Shown here: positions 31,170 through 42,539 of the stretch, one piece after another | Position numbering within the stretch: position 1 is the stretch's first letter | Layout: each line of letters begins with the position of its first letter | Source: Branchiostoma floridae | Lineage: Eukaryota; Chordata; Leptocardii; Amphioxiformes; Branchiostomatidae | Assembly: GCF_000003815.2 (NCBI RefSeq) | Contig: NC_049984.1 | Location: forward strand, 21,577,825 to 21,641,824 | Reading direction: 5' to 3' | DNA: 64,000 bases | Position numbers and translations under genes: made by a program | The notes under the pieces: model-generated | Told to the model about the DNA's origin: nothing | Seen by the model: the letters and a program-made list of their open reading frames with translations, nothing else | The model's database searches: none

Positions 31170-31620
31170 AGTACTTACTAAAACTGTCATGGCGACGCGG
31201 ACATTTCAGACTCGTCAGACGACGCCATGGATAGCCAAAATGACACTTTGTCAGACTCCAGCGACAGCGATATTTCACTGGATCCTGATGACATCCAGCC
31301 CAACAGGTTCGAGCCGCGGCACAAGCAGGAAGAACCACAGAATGACGAAGCGGCCGTGCCCGGTGCTGTTGGACCGGGGAATCTTGTAGCAGTTCCTATG
31401 GCCGTTTGGGACGGCATCGATGTTGAGACACAAGCCTGGAGAAGGGAGGAGGGCCATCTCGAAATTTGGTGTGGTTGCGGCAACTGAGATAATGCCTACT
31501 AAATGGAAAGGATGGAACTGTATCACACAAGACACAGGAAAGCGTCCAGCTGTTATTGAACGGAATGCAGGACGTCCATGCAAACCAGCTCACACTCAAC
31601 AATGACTACAAATCAAATCT
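31170..31620 (+). pseudogene. Acidic N-terminus with P2RX7-like Cys motif (decayed)
   Basis: The plus-strand frame (31180-31487) is strongly acidic: DADISDSSDDAMDSQNDTLS, DSDISLDPDDIQPNRFEPRH. It ends EIWCGCGN before a TGA; the next frame reads EIMPTKWKGWNCITQDTG. The order acidic 'P..fEP' region, then WC.CG(C)..MPT......CI is what I associate with P2X7-like intracellular-domain proteins found in many invertebrate multicopy families. The Cys expected after CGN is replaced by the stop. Zinc binding and membrane-receptor homology are family knowledge; this copy is broken. Confidence 0.4.
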
Positions 31621-32999
31621 CTCATCCTTACTCACATTAGCAACAGAAAATATCCACGCCACACATCATCTCAAGCACCCAACAGCGACTGTTCTAGACT
31701 ACGCCCAAGAATTCAGAAATACCATGACAGCTTAAAGCGCATGGCGTTTTGGTCTGTGTGCTAACCATAACCACCAAGTCTTACTACCCTGTCCCAAGCA
31801 ACAAGACGCATCTGTCCCAGTTTCCAATGTTAAAGCCCTTGAAGCCCAAGAAGATGGGAAAACGGGATGAGACTACATTGAGACACTGGCGACAGAGTAT
31901 GGCAAAGTCGTCCGCCTTAGAACCGAACGACGGGAGACAACAATGTACAAAGCCGGTACGTTGCCGCTGAATTTGTACGTACAACAAATGCCTGTAGCCG
32001 AGCCACTTGTTGACAACACGCCAGTTCTGAATCCACCACAAGAAGTTGTCCCTCGACCTCGACCTCAGCATAGCCATCATCAACGGAGGATACTGATCAG
32101 TCCGAGTATGACTCATGACAGCGAAGACGAGCCGTACGCCGGTTTAGTACCCTGTACATGTTCTCTCCAGCTGAAAATTATTTAAAAACGGATCTGCCAA
32201 CACACAGCTACACTTGGGAATATCCAGTAGACTCAGTGTACAGTCTCACTTCACATTTGATAATACATTAGGGTGCTGCAAGTCTGGAAGACTGAGTGTT
32301 ACACCTCTCTGTCAGTCACTCTAAAACACTACTACCAGTGACTTGGAAAAGAAGTATGGAACACAATGTAATTTGCATATTGGGAAAGGTTGTTTGCACT
32401 TCATCCAATCACCAAAAGATATTTCAACCCTTTTCTACCTGACAGCTGTCTTGTAACACCTTCTGAGGGTGACAGGAAGGCTGTCGTAAAATGTTCGTGG
32501 GTGGTGTTCGGTGGATTTTTTCCCCGTGAAACCTCATTCCTTCCAGAGATTTCCAGCTGTAAGGTCACCAGAAATTTCTCTACTGCACTCAGTTCTATAT
32601 AGACTGTCACTGTTGACAATGTGGGTTAAGCTGAAAACTGTCAATGTCTCGTGGGAGAAATTGGAGTACTTTGAGGTATTCAAATTTTTTGTTTGCAATA
32701 TTTTGTGTTTGCATTTAAATTGTTTATCAACACTTATGGGACAGGAAAATTATATTATCATATTATGTAATTTCAGTTCAGGAACATGTTGCACTTATTA
32801 GGTTATATATATATTGTTGTTTTATGCTTGCCTTATCTTATGCGTTCATATCATTTTCATTAAATAAACAGACATCAGAGAGGCTACATGTACGTGTGTG
32901 CATTCTATGTAAAGTACTTTTTTGGAATATTGGTGTATATATAACTTCTTGCAAACTTCACGCATAGTATTAATCTAGATCTGGTTCTCCGATTTTTAG
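31621..32999. other. No recognisable gene
   Basis: Short ORFs at 31749-31970, 31943-32185 and 32511-32801 have no domain I recognise. The 32280-32960 part is AT-rich. An acceptor-like CCGATTTTTAG ends the stretch at 32999. Confidence 0.4.
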
Positions 33000-33906
33000 A
33001 GAATCGCCTGGCAGGGCATTGGGGAGGAGATGATACTGGCATAAGGGAGCATAGTGCAGCAGTACCCACACTTTGCCTGGAACATCAAGGCGAGGTACAG
33101 AACTACTACAATAATTTGATCATGATTTTGCTGTAGAATACTGTATGAAAGATGAACAAAGTGCCTAATCCAAGCTCTGAGGTTTCATAAAAACATCAAA
33201 AGTTACAAAGGGTAATTTGCTCATTCCGATTCTCATAACATGTTAATGGTATCCTTCGGTCTAGCTCCTATATACTGTATACCACCCACCCTGCAATCTG
33301 CAGCTATGAGCATTAACCAACAGGGCAATATTTCAATCAGAGGCACAGTCCCACCTGCAGCTATCCCGACTAATCCCGAGGTGACTTTCGCAATGTTCGC
33401 TGACTTTGTGCGATTTTACACATGTATTTCATAATAATGCTATATATACACGTGTACCTGACAAAATTACTGACTCACTGTTTCATTTACATGTGCACCC
33501 AGATCTTTATCCAATGTACCCGCATGTACAAAACGTATAAAAGGTTGCCTATGATACATGCGTTCGGCAGATTAATGCTATATGTAGCATAATGAGATGC
33601 ATGCGTTTCTGTTACAGGGATGGATCAAGCAAAGACGTATCTCCCACACTTTGTTGTAGACAAGTCAAAGGTGATTTTCACAGGTCCCTTTTTATGTCAA
33701 TGACTGCACTCCTGTCACTATTACGTTCTATCAGCATTTGTTGTAATTATTCCTCTAGTAAGAAGAGTCATTTGTTATTTCAGGACATGGCATCAACGGA
33801 CCTAATGAAGGTACATGTGTCCGGCATTAAGGCCACCTACACAGATGTTTTCGAATACAAACACGACAGCAACCTGACGATCAATTTGGTTTTGTTACTA
33901 CCATGA
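33000..33906 (+). CDS. Three spliced-looking exons, unknown protein C-terminus
   Basis: Exon a (33000-33094) follows CCGATTTTTAG and ends GCGAG|GTACAG; one frame reads VQQYPHFAWNIKA but contains a stop. Exon b (33618-33670) follows TCTGTTACAG and ends TCAAAG|GTGATT. Exon c (33784-33906) follows GTTATTTCAG. Exons b and c join in frame (DQAKTYLPHFVVDKSK then DMASTDLMKVHVSGIKATYT, DVFEYKHDSNL) and end at TGA. The phase match supports real splicing for b and c. No family recognised. Confidence 0.4.
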
Positions 33907-34377
33907 TCTACATGGAATTACACGCAAGTACACGCTCGGTTAAGCGTAAAAAAAGACAGGCGGTAAGAAGCTCTTTTCCTGGGTCATTTTTTGTATTCAA
34001 TTTTCATTCGGCAGATCGTATGAAGTACGATGACTTACTAATTGACTAGTTTTTATCGTGATACATGGGCTTACCACAAAGCCCTGACCTGCCTGACGTG
34101 GGCGACTGACCTTGCTGCAGTGTGTTATCAACAAGGACGCAAAGTTTTTAAATGAACTAGGAAAACTGCTGAATAGCTGTGTAAACTATATTATAAAAAA
34201 AGGAATAAATTCAAGAGTAAACCGTTGTTAACTGGAAAAGCTTCCTATCCGGGGAAAAAACAGTAAAAAAAAACAGAAAAAGAAGAAATAACTCTCCTAC
34301 AAGAGATACAGCAGTTGTGACAAGACGCAAAACACAAAATATACCCTCTGTGAGTCCGAAGCCATGGCTGGCTAGTA

Positions 34378-34647
34378 ATGCTGAATGGGAATGGGACGGA
34401 TTTTAGAGCCAAAACCTGTGCAGGCTGTAGAAAGGAGTTTGATAGTATTCACCTCATACGTCAGTGGGAGTGTAATTTTGGAAGAGGTACAACACAGATT
34501 GCAGGACCTGGTAACAGGTACCATCACAGTGACCTCTATTGTCTTTGGCGAAGGCATCCATCATTCCCTGACAACAGAACTTTTATTGTTGACGAACGTG
34601 TTACCGATGAACATGTGCGCCAAGTCTTGGGGCATCCCATAAGTTAG
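34378..34647 (+). CDS. Intact Cys/His-rich small ORF
   Basis: A 90-codon ORF without breaks reads AKTCAGCRKEFDSIH, RQWECNFGRG, GPGNRYHHSDLYCLWRRHPS, FPDNRTFIVDERVTDEH. Cys-x2-Cys, a single Cys, His-His, Cys and His-Pro are spaced as in a small zinc-binding domain. I recall the same 'GPGNRYHH..L.CL.RRHP.FP' arrangement as a conserved C-terminal block in multicopy lancelet proteins, but have no name for it. The TAG before the ATG (34375-34377) means upstream coding sequence, if any, is in another frame or exon. Conservation of all putative ligands suggests it is young or constrained. Confidence 0.5.
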   Translation: MLNGNGTDFRAKTCAGCRKEFDSIHLIRQWECNFGRGTTQIAGPGNRYHHSDLYCLWRRHPSFPDNRTFIVDERVTDEHVRQVLGHPIS

Positions 34648-34699
34648 CTATCCATGAATTAATGAGTACAGTACTGTAGTCTCATTGTCAGAGATAAAG

Positions 34700-35360
34700 A
34701 ATACTACAAAATGTGGTGACGATTTGTCTGAATGATGTATTAGGAGCATTATCAGAAATATATGGATTAAGCAAATGTGTTATTGTTGATAAATGTACTT
34801 GCAACAATAATTTTTCATACAAGTCAAATAATGAATACAACTATACAACAATTAACATTATATATTGCATACATCATAATGAAATACATGGATTCTTGTG
34901 TTTTAATTTTCTACTGTCATCTTGTGTATTTTCTAATCTTGCGTATTTTCTAGTGTTGAATAAGAAAGACATTAAAAGAGGCGAACAATAAAATAGACTG
35001 ATGTCATTTCATACCAAGTGAATATCCAGAGCAGGTTAATATAATTCGATAATATTTTAAGATGCAACATCTACATTTCAGCAAGAAAAGAAGTCCGAAG
35101 GAGTTTATATATTAGACATAAGTTACAAATTGAGTAGGCATACCATACGAATCTGACTGTGGTCCTGAAACTTCATCATGGCATCAACTCCTCTCCGCCC
35201 AACCGTTTGTGGGCAAAGTGCGTAGTAACAAGGTTTGACTTTATTAAGATCCACAATTAGCATACAATGGAGTACATTGAAGCTTAAACCCTTTATAACG
35301 CTGCCACCGTGTAGTATTTAATTGACATTGTGATAACTGACGCAATGGCTTCGTTCGCTT
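34700..35360. other. AT-rich stretch without gene
   Basis: Only a low-complexity 92-codon ORF at 34713-34991 (Asn/Tyr-rich). A TTCGCTTTCAG acceptor-like site at 35365 precedes the MULE remnant. Confidence 0.5.
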
Positions 35361-35365
35361 TCAGG

Positions 35366-36130
35366 TTCGTATGGTCAACGGGAAGAGACAAGGCCTGCGT
35401 CCTATAGACCCAACACCCTGGACTACAACATCGAGGAGCAGCATATACCTAGCGAATTTCTCGTAGGCGACATCAGGGTTCAAGAATGACCTGGTATATG
35501 GACGCCACGTTCTACGTCTTCAACCCCCTCTTAAGCAGCTCTTAGCATCCATGCCTTCGTGAGGGGAGGCGAAGTCCGCAAGCAAGTTCCCCTGACGTTC
35601 GTCTTGATGGCAGGGAAAAGGAAGGAGGACTATAAGAAGGTTCTGAAGAAGGTCAAACGTCTCCTTCCAACCGCCCTAAGACGTCCGTGATGGATTACGA
35701 GGCGGCGTTGTGGTTGGCGTTGGAAGAAGTATTCCCGGATACGTCACGAAAGGGTTGCGCCTTTTATTGGGCCCAGGCGGTGTTCAGAAGATCCAAAACC
35801 TAGCGCTTCAGCCAGCCTATCAACAGCGGGAAAGCGCATTCAGCACACGAGGCATCTGATGGCCTTACCGTTTCTCCCGCCAGAACACATCCCGCAGTCG
35901 TTCCAGACCTTGAGGCAAACTTTTTTTCATCTGCATGTCTCTACGGCTCTGCTAAAAAAATTCCCAGCAGGCCGAAAAAACATGCACATCGGCGGCGGAA
36001 GAAACCGTTAGGCGCTTGTTCGGTTCACCCAAGGGCAGGACCTAGATCGGACCAACTTCAACTTGCAGCACACCCCGCGTCAAGCTCTTCGGAATTGAGT
36101 TACATCGTACAAAACTATCACTTTTGATTT
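35366..36130 (+). pseudogene. MULE-type transposase remnant
   Basis: After the acceptor-like TCGCTTTCAG, frames in succession read YRPNTLDYNIEEQHIPSEFL, GDIRVQE, then TWYMDATFYVFNPLLKQLL, VRKQVPLTFVLMAGKRKEDY, KKVLKKVKRLLPTALR, MDYEAALWLALEEVFPD and RKGCAFYWAQAVFRR. This covers the N-terminal arm and catalytic core: D of MDATF, E of DYEAALW, and the GCAF.W.QA helix. Both acidic residues survive, but at least four frameshifts or stops and a deletion between GDIRV and WYMDATF inactivate it. Downstream a Pro/His-rich degenerate tail continues to about 36130. Confidence 0.75.
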
Positions 36131-38540
36131 TGACGACAATTACAAGCTCAAATCAAGGATAATTCAACATATGTGAATGTAACAATAGAAGAAGGTAGCA
36201 GTGAATGGATGGATATTGATATAGCTGTATATCAGCAAGTTAAGATGCATATTGTGTCTGGGGTTAGTATTAAAACATTCAATGCTATCAGAGCTAAGTA
36301 ATTGAGAAAATGAGTAAGTTTCTTTGACACAAGCTTCACCTTTGCTATCAAAATATATGAGCAGCTGCTTCCGATCATCAAGAAAGCATATGTAAGCTTC
36401 AAGACATAATACAGCATAGTGTTTCTAGATGTGGATTACCCATACTGCTGATAGATTACTTCAACTCAGCGAGCTTATAAAACTATGAATGAAAGTTTAC
36501 TGTCAGAATAAAGCCATCGTAAAAGTGCAGCTGCATGCAAAATGTACGAGATGTCCATCGTTGGAGCTTACAGGACGGAAAAGTCACTCAGTCTGGATAA
36601 TGTGGCAAATATATTTTGATAACTTAGAAGACTGTATGGGCGAGATTCTGAAAAGGGATACAGGCACAAACGATAAACCAATCGTCAGTGCTTTCAATAC
36701 ATCTAAGAAAAAGTCCTCCTGTAGTATGAGCCAAAGTGCAGACAATGATATGGAAGACAGTACACCTATTCCTCATGAATATACTTCCAATTTGGTTCTA
36801 TCTGGTGGCCCAAGGAAAACTGCAACTTTGTAAGAAAAAAGTATCATTAGTTGCCATGAAAGTGCATGAAGACATGAGCCTGACTGGATGAGAAGATGAC
36901 CTGCAGATGCATACAAAATGACGTCAACAGCAACAACATACAGGCACCAAAGGTACACAGTGAACTGGACAGCGAAGATCATCAAGCCTTTGGCTACACC
37001 AGTGACTCAGAATTAAGGTCATTCAGTTAGGGGAGCTTTTCCAGATGTTGTTCACAAGAGAATACGAGTTGGAGGGAAGCATAAGTATCATGAATCATTC
37101 TCAGGACCATGATTATGTAGACGATTAGGGTCATGGGCAAGTACATACCATATGTGGCTTCTGCTGTCGGCGAAGCCCTAACAGCAGTGTACGACACGGG
37201 CACAGGAACGTAGGCCCCGTCCGGTGGAAGAGGTCAGTTGTAGAAAAGGAATATACCAATTACCATAATAGAAGCCATTGAGTATAGTTGCTTGTACAAA
37301 TTGCGGTTATTAACAACTCCAGCTTTCGGACTACCACTGTCACATGAAGTAATATACATTGAATAATGTTGTCCACAGGCTATATATATGAAAACCAGTG
37401 TATTCATTGAACACATGGACTGTCTTACAATATTTGCAGTACCAAGTACTAAGCGCGTGTGTTATCACGTTGATGTAATTTCATAGAATACATGCATTAC
37501 TTCTGTATTTACAGTTCCATTAGGACATCCGGGGAGAGGCATCACGATCCAGGCAGCCACTGCTAACCAGCTCCCATGGATAGACGATGGACAAAGGGTC
37601 AGGCTGATTGTACAAGAACTTTTCACCACCGGTGGAACTGTCCCAAAATAATGTCTGTAAACTGATTTTATAATAGACCCCGTACATACTAACAAAAACA
37701 ACAAGCGGATTAAACTGCAAGGGTCAAGATTATTTCACATTTCAGTGTGAATGTTTGTTTTTTTCTGCTCTTCTGTAATCTAGCCCCGCGAGGTAGTTTG
37801 ATCCATCTGTGAACAGTCTGCTTGGCCCCAAATGCTGTCTGTGAATGCACGGGGATAGATTTTATGTAAATTTCTATGCCCTGGGTGGAGGTCGTACGTC
37901 CTGGTGGTACGCGTGGTCCGAAATCCTCGCTACACTGACAGGTTTGCTTGCGTTGTTTTTTGTACAATTATTGTAACCGAATAGTAATGTGCGGGAAGAA
38001 AAAACGCCGTTGGGTCAAGGCTAGTGGACTCGGGGTTAAACAAAGGTTTTGATCTTGCTCCGTGTGAGAGGAAACCCAGAGCAAGCTCGAACTGATCTAC
38101 AATATTGCAAGAAATGTTCGGCAATTTTAAATCTATACAACTTCAACGACAAAAATCTTCAAAGGAACAACTACATCTGATTGGATCAGTATTGATGATA
38201 CCTCAAAGGTGTTATGCGCGTACGTATCACGGGCACTGTGCACTATTACAAGTGACATAAGCCAAGTTGTGTCATGGCAACTGTGTCAAGACACATTTTT
38301 TTGGAGAGATCAAGCCGTCTTTGCAGGGATTGAAAGAAATATCGAGGAGATAAAATGTTGACTTGAAAGAAGTATACCTGGATCAGTGTTGTGAGTGGAG
38401 AAAACTGATTGAGGATGTTATGCTGTAGATATTCGGGTGAAACTATGAGTTGTTTCATGCAGTACAAAGAGTTATAAGGATCATACCTAAGCCCCACGCA
38501 CTGTCATTGACATTTCCAAGATCAAGAAAGAGATACAGTC
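36131..38540. other. Mostly gene-free; ORF at 36489-36833 and exon-like 37515-37651
   Basis: The 114-codon ORF at 36489-36833 ends SADNDMEDSTPIPHEYTSN and has no known domain. At 37515, after ATTTACAG, an open segment reads GRGITIQAATANQLPWIDDG and QRVRLIVQELFTTGG before a TAA; it looks protein-like but is unidentified. 37660-38540 has no convincing gene. Confidence 0.35.
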
Positions 38541-38547
38541 ACTGAGG

Positions 38548-39312
38548 GTGGATGAGAACCAGCCGAGTGGCGAGAAGGTGGATGAGAACCAGCCGAGTGG
38601 CGAGAAGGTGGATGGGAACCAGCCGAGTGGCGAGAAGGTGGATGGGAACCAGCCGAGTGGCGAGAAGGTGGATGGGAACCAGCCGAGTGGCGAGAAGGTG
38701 GATGGGAACCAGCCGAGTGGCGAGAAGGTGGATGGGAACCAGCTGAGTAGAGAAGGTGGATGGGAACCAGCCGAGTAGAGAAGGTGGATGAGAACCAGCC
38801 GAGTGGCGAGAAGGTGGATGGGAACCAGCCGAGTGGCGAGAAGGTGGATGGGAACCAGCCGAGTGGCGAGAAGGTGGATGGGAACCAGCTGAGTAGAGAA
38901 GGTGGATGGGAACCAGCCGAGTAGAGAAGGTGGATGGGAACCAGCCGAGTGGCGAGAAGGTGGATGGGAACCAGCCGGGTGGCAAGAATGTGGATGGGAA
39001 CCAGCCGAGTGGCGAGAAGGTGGATGGGAACCAGCCGAGTGGCGAGAAGGTGGATGGGAACCAGCCGAGTGGCGAGAAGGTGGATGAGAACCAGCCGAGT
39101 GGCGAGAAGGTGGATGGGAACCAGCCGAGTGGCGAGAAGGTGGATGGGAACCAGCCGAGTGGCGAGAAGGTGGATGAGAACCAGCCGAGTGGTGAGAATG
39201 TGGATGAGAACCAGCCGAGTGGCGAGAAGGTGGATGGGAACCAGCCGAGTGGCGAGAAGGTGGATGAGAACCAGCCGAGTGGCGAGAAGGTGGATGGGAA
39301 CCAGCCGAGTGA
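38548..39312 (+). repeat. 30-bp minisatellite, about 25 copies
   Basis: The consensus GTGGATGGGAACCAGCCGAG plus TGGCGAGAAG repeats with a 30-bp period; at least four units are 28 bp long (GAGTAGAGAAG replacing GAGTGGCGAGAAG). One plus frame encodes VDGNQPSGEK units. The 2-bp shortened units change phase, which is why several plus and minus frames appear open for 200-280 codons. The end of the array abuts the ATG of the YEEGW-domain ORF. Confidence 0.95.
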
Positions 39313-39581
39313 TGGCTGACATAGAGATAGGCCACATGGTCTGTGTGGCCTACGAGGAAGGTTGGTATCTTGGCAAAGTGATGGCAATCGCTGACAACAG
39401 TTTTAAAATCAAGTTCAAGCGGGAATACCGTCCAAATGTCTTAAAGTGGGACCTGTCTTGTCCGCAGTCCACCGAGAAAACATTTGTTTTTGCCTGTGCC
39501 GATGAGGTGTCAACATCAGTTCTAAAGGAATTCCTCATCAGGCTGGTAACTGGAAATATCCCCTTCAATCCCCTAGGGTAA
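39312..39581 (+). CDS. YEEGW-domain (SH3/Tudor-like) ORF
   Basis: Starting at ATGGCTGACATAG, the product reads ADIEIGHMVCVAYEEGWYLG, KVMAIADNSFKIKFK, KWDLSCPQSTEKTFVF, and ends ITNIPFNPLG-like before TAA. The pattern 'iG..V.v.YeegWy.G.v......v.vkF......k.W......w.f' fits a small β-barrel, as in Tudor/SH3-like C-terminal domains of mobile-element proteins. The frame is open through the upstream minisatellite (38934 onward, GTSRVARRW units), so the repeat may be translated as an N-terminal extension. A truncated relative ends at 23858. Confidence 0.5.
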   Translation: MADIEIGHMVCVAYEEGWYLGKVMAIADNSFKIKFKREYRPNVLKWDLSCPQSTEKTFVFACADEVSTSVLKEFLIRLVTGNIPFNPLG

Positions 39582-40041
39582 ATATGAACTTTTCTGTTCT
39601 TGTTCTTGGTGACACCCACTTGCAAAGACATAGAGATAGTGTCCTCATCAAGCTTGTAGAAAACCAGCATGTAGAAGAAATTCTGGTACATGCTAATAAT
39701 TTTGGTGATGTCAATGGCAGGTACACTTTACAGCCCTCGGCGGAAAGAGGGTTTCGGACTGACAGACGGGGAGGGTGTTGAGCGTCTGTGGTCCTATTTG
39801 CGAGGCTTCAGTTCCATCACTAAAGAGATAACACCAAGCCATAGAATAGACCTTCTTACGGACGGATTGCTGCATTATGGCAGGAGAAAAGTTGCAGATA
39901 TGTGTAGGCTTTGCTTCATTTCAGTAACATAAGTACCTTTTGTGCTTGTTGAGTAAGTGAATGTTTATGCAGGACTATTTTCACATTGCACGGTTTATTA
40001 TCATATCAGCAATATCTGAAATGCTTAGATGAATGAATCAT

Positions 40042-40599
40042 GCCCGTAGCCAGGGGGGGTTCGGGGGGTTCGGAAGAACCCCCCCACATGCTCAAAGGTC
40101 CACTTTTTTCACACTCAAAGGTCCACTTTTTCATGGCCAAGATTTTTTTTCAAAGGCATGACTGATTTGAATTATTCACCGATAGACATTTTATTCAATC
40201 CTAGTGAGTCTATCAGCAAAATTTGCCCCCCAAAAGTGCAGGAAATGGCTTTTCAGAGGGTCCAGATTTCAAAATTTCCCCGGAACACCATTGCAACGCC
40301 TCCCGCCTTTGGTATCGGACATGGTGAAAATATGTCGGGGGAGTCGGCCTCAAAGACTTATGCCAAAAACCTTGTGTATTTTAAGAGAAATTCCCTTAAA
40401 CTTAGCCAGCGAATTTTGCCCGTCAAAATGCAGGAAATGGCGTTTCAGAGGGTTAAGATTTCAATTTTTCCCGGGGGAGCATGCCCCCGGACCCCCCTAG
40501 GCAGCTCACGCCGAAGGCGTGAGTCTCGCGCGGCCGCGGCGCTCGATGGTCCAACAAGTACTAAAAAGAACCCCCCCAACCAAAATCCTAGCTACGGGC
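40042..40599. mobile_element. MITE-like element with GCCCGTAGC ends (558 bp)
   Basis: The left end GCCCGTAGCCAGGGGGG and right end TCCTAGCTACGGGC are inverted, and GTTCGGAAGAACCCCCCC-type G/C tracts lie inside both. Internally a segment (AAATTTGCCCCCC...TGCAGGAAATGGC...TTTCAGAGGG) is duplicated about 195 bp apart (40214 and 40408). I recall the 'cccgtagccaggggggttcgggggg' motif as a widespread invertebrate repeat. No clear target duplication. The 167-codon ORF at 40158-40661 runs through it and is not a gene. Confidence 0.7.
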
Positions 40600-40754
40600 A
40601 TGTGAATTCATTTTATATATGCTTTTCCCTCATGGCGTATTTCATTAAAGGGAGTAGGTAGAATGAGGTACTCTGATCTGTGGAAGCCATACAAATAGTT
40701 TGTGACAATCACATTTAATTTTCAGTAATTTTCTGTTTGTTATCCCTCTGGTAT

Positions 40755-40850
40755 TGCAGATGTAAGCTTAGCAGAGTCCTTTGACAAGGCAGAGAAGACG
40801 TACAATTTAGCCAAGGAAGACCTGGCAAACATTTTGCAGCAGGCACCAGG
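40755..40850 (+). CDS. Exon-like segment
   Basis: After GGTATTGCAG (about 40760) a short open frame reads DVSLAESFDKAEKTYNLAKE then DLANILQQAPG, ending at a donor CAG|GTAAAA. A typical amphipathic helix; no family assignable. Confidence 0.25.
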
Positions 40851-41009
40851 TAAAACATACATTTGTTCTCAGTGTTTCTATCACAACATTAACCATTTGC
40901 CTCATGCTATGCGGTCGCCCATGGTCCTACAGTGGACATCCATGTAGTGTAACATACATGTAACACCTATCTCACCTGACCTGGCCCGTTTGCTATGTAG
41001 TATATGTGT

Positions 41010-41765
41010 CGCCAATTGCAATGTAAGGAAACTCTTAGAGGAGTCCGGCTTTGCCTACCTGTATGTAAACGATCACTCTAACGTACCCACTCATCTAAAT
41101 CAACTAAAGCAAAGGTTGAAAGATATCTTCACCCAAAAATTTCATTCAGAACTGCAAGCAATTCGACGAAAAGGAAACCAAGGAAACAAATTGAGAACGT
41201 ACAAAACATTCAAACAGACATATGAAAGAGAAACGTATCTTAGCATCTCAAGCTTTGAACATCGCAAAGCTATGAGTAAATTTCGCATAAGTGACCATCC
41301 ATTACATATAGAATCCGGCAGGCATAACCGTACTCCTTTAAATGATAGAACATGTAAATTCTGTGACCACTTGTATCTTGAAGACGAGACACATTTTTTA
41401 CTTGAGTGTACATTATATGAATACAATATATACAATCCCTATATAATACTTTACAAATAGACAATACCTGTAAGAAAATGTCAAAACAAGACTTGTTTAA
41501 GTACTTGATGTTATGCAAGGACGATCATGCTATCGACACAATATGTAAATATGTCTCCATGTGTTTCAAAAAGAGAGAAGAACATGTTAGAAGCAGCCAT
41601 TAGAGATTGTAACACATAGTGTCTTAGTTCCTTTTCCATTTAGACTAGTTTAAAACCATTGTAGTAGTCTAATTTCTTTTTTTTCCTCTGCATCCATAAG
41701 ACCATATGTGGTCCCTTTGTGCATTTAGCCCTCGGGCATGAATATTCAATAAAGATTATCACATA
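41010..41765 (+). mobile_element. Non-LTR retrotransposon 3' end
   Basis: The ORF at 40990-41460 contains NKLRTYKTFKQTYERETYL, HPLHIESGRHNRTPLNDRTC, KFCDHLYLEDETHFLLEC. It matches the C-terminal Cys/His domain of the 7.2-kb element (IESGRH.RTP...C.FC...EDE.HF...C), so it is the same superfamily but a different subfamily. A 3' UTR follows with GCATTTAGCCCTCGGGCATG and ATTCAATAAAGATT near 41745, which parallels the CCGGGC...AATAAAGG tail of the other copy. The RT core is missing (5' truncation near 41010). The frame of the C-terminal domain breaks at the last Cys. Confidence 0.8.
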
Positions 41766-41889
41766 ATAAACCCATTCTTCTTTACAACTCAAGAGGAACT
41801 TCAAAATGTTTATGTGGCCTGTGTAATAACTTGTTTGTCAGCTGTTTCTGGTGATGAAAGAGTACTTTCAGCCTGAAGTCAACTGGCCA

Positions 41890-42535
41890 GCAAGCATCTG
41901 TCTGTTTGGAGGTACGGTGCTATGCTGAGTCTGGTGTATGAGCCTATCATGTCAGTGAAGAATATATGTCCTGTTGTCATGGCGACTGGGCTGCCTTCTG
42001 CAGGGAAGGATTACCCTGCGGATGCACTGCGCGAGACCCCTGAAAAACTTGACGTCACAAGTGTCCATACGCATATCTACTGCGGCCTGCCAATAACATC
42101 GCTAAATGGGTTGGGATGGCCCATAACAATGTTTTGATTTTTTCGATAGCATCCAAAGCCGTAATCCTGCGCACTTCGCAGGAAACTGTGCGAAACGACT
42201 GTTCAACGACCCAAAGCTGGTCAGTCGAAATGTCAGGGGCAAACAAAACAAACGGACACTTACCAAAGACAAAATCCGAAAAATCCAGTAGTATCTGGAG
42301 GACCACTGTAAAGTAGGCGCATATGACATGAACAAACATTGGATTCAATGTAGAATTGGTATAGACAGTACAGCTGGGGGAGACACCTGAAGTCAAAACG
42401 AAAGAAGAAGAGGACATACTTCGAACTGAGTGGTGTGCAGTTTGATGGGTCACCTTTTCAACTGGGTGGCACGAAAGTATACGAGTTTCATTCTGTCAAA
42501 GACAGGGACGTCCGGGCAAAGGATAAGTAAGTACC
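41890..42535 (+). other. Possible decayed exons; no clear gene
   Basis: A minus-strand 132-codon frame (42055-42453) and a plus-strand segment near 42385-42530 (TYFELSGVQFDGSPFQLGGT, KVYEFHSVKDRDVRAKDK, ending at a donor AAG|TAAGTA-like) compete. The plus segment looks more like a folded protein ('F.G.pF...g.kvYefH..kd'). I cannot name it. Confidence 0.3.
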
Positions 42536-42539
42536 ATGT

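Noticed and set aside
38548-39312. CRISPR array
   Set aside because: Units are directly contiguous with no unique spacers and the DNA is eukaryotic; it is a minisatellite.
38487-39387. Three overlapping minus-strand ORFs of 270-282 codons
   Set aside because: They are antisense readings of the 30-bp minisatellite, which lacks stops in most frames.
40158-40661. 167-codon plus-strand ORF
   Set aside because: It runs through the CCCGTAGC inverted-repeat element and its internal duplication; no protein-like features.
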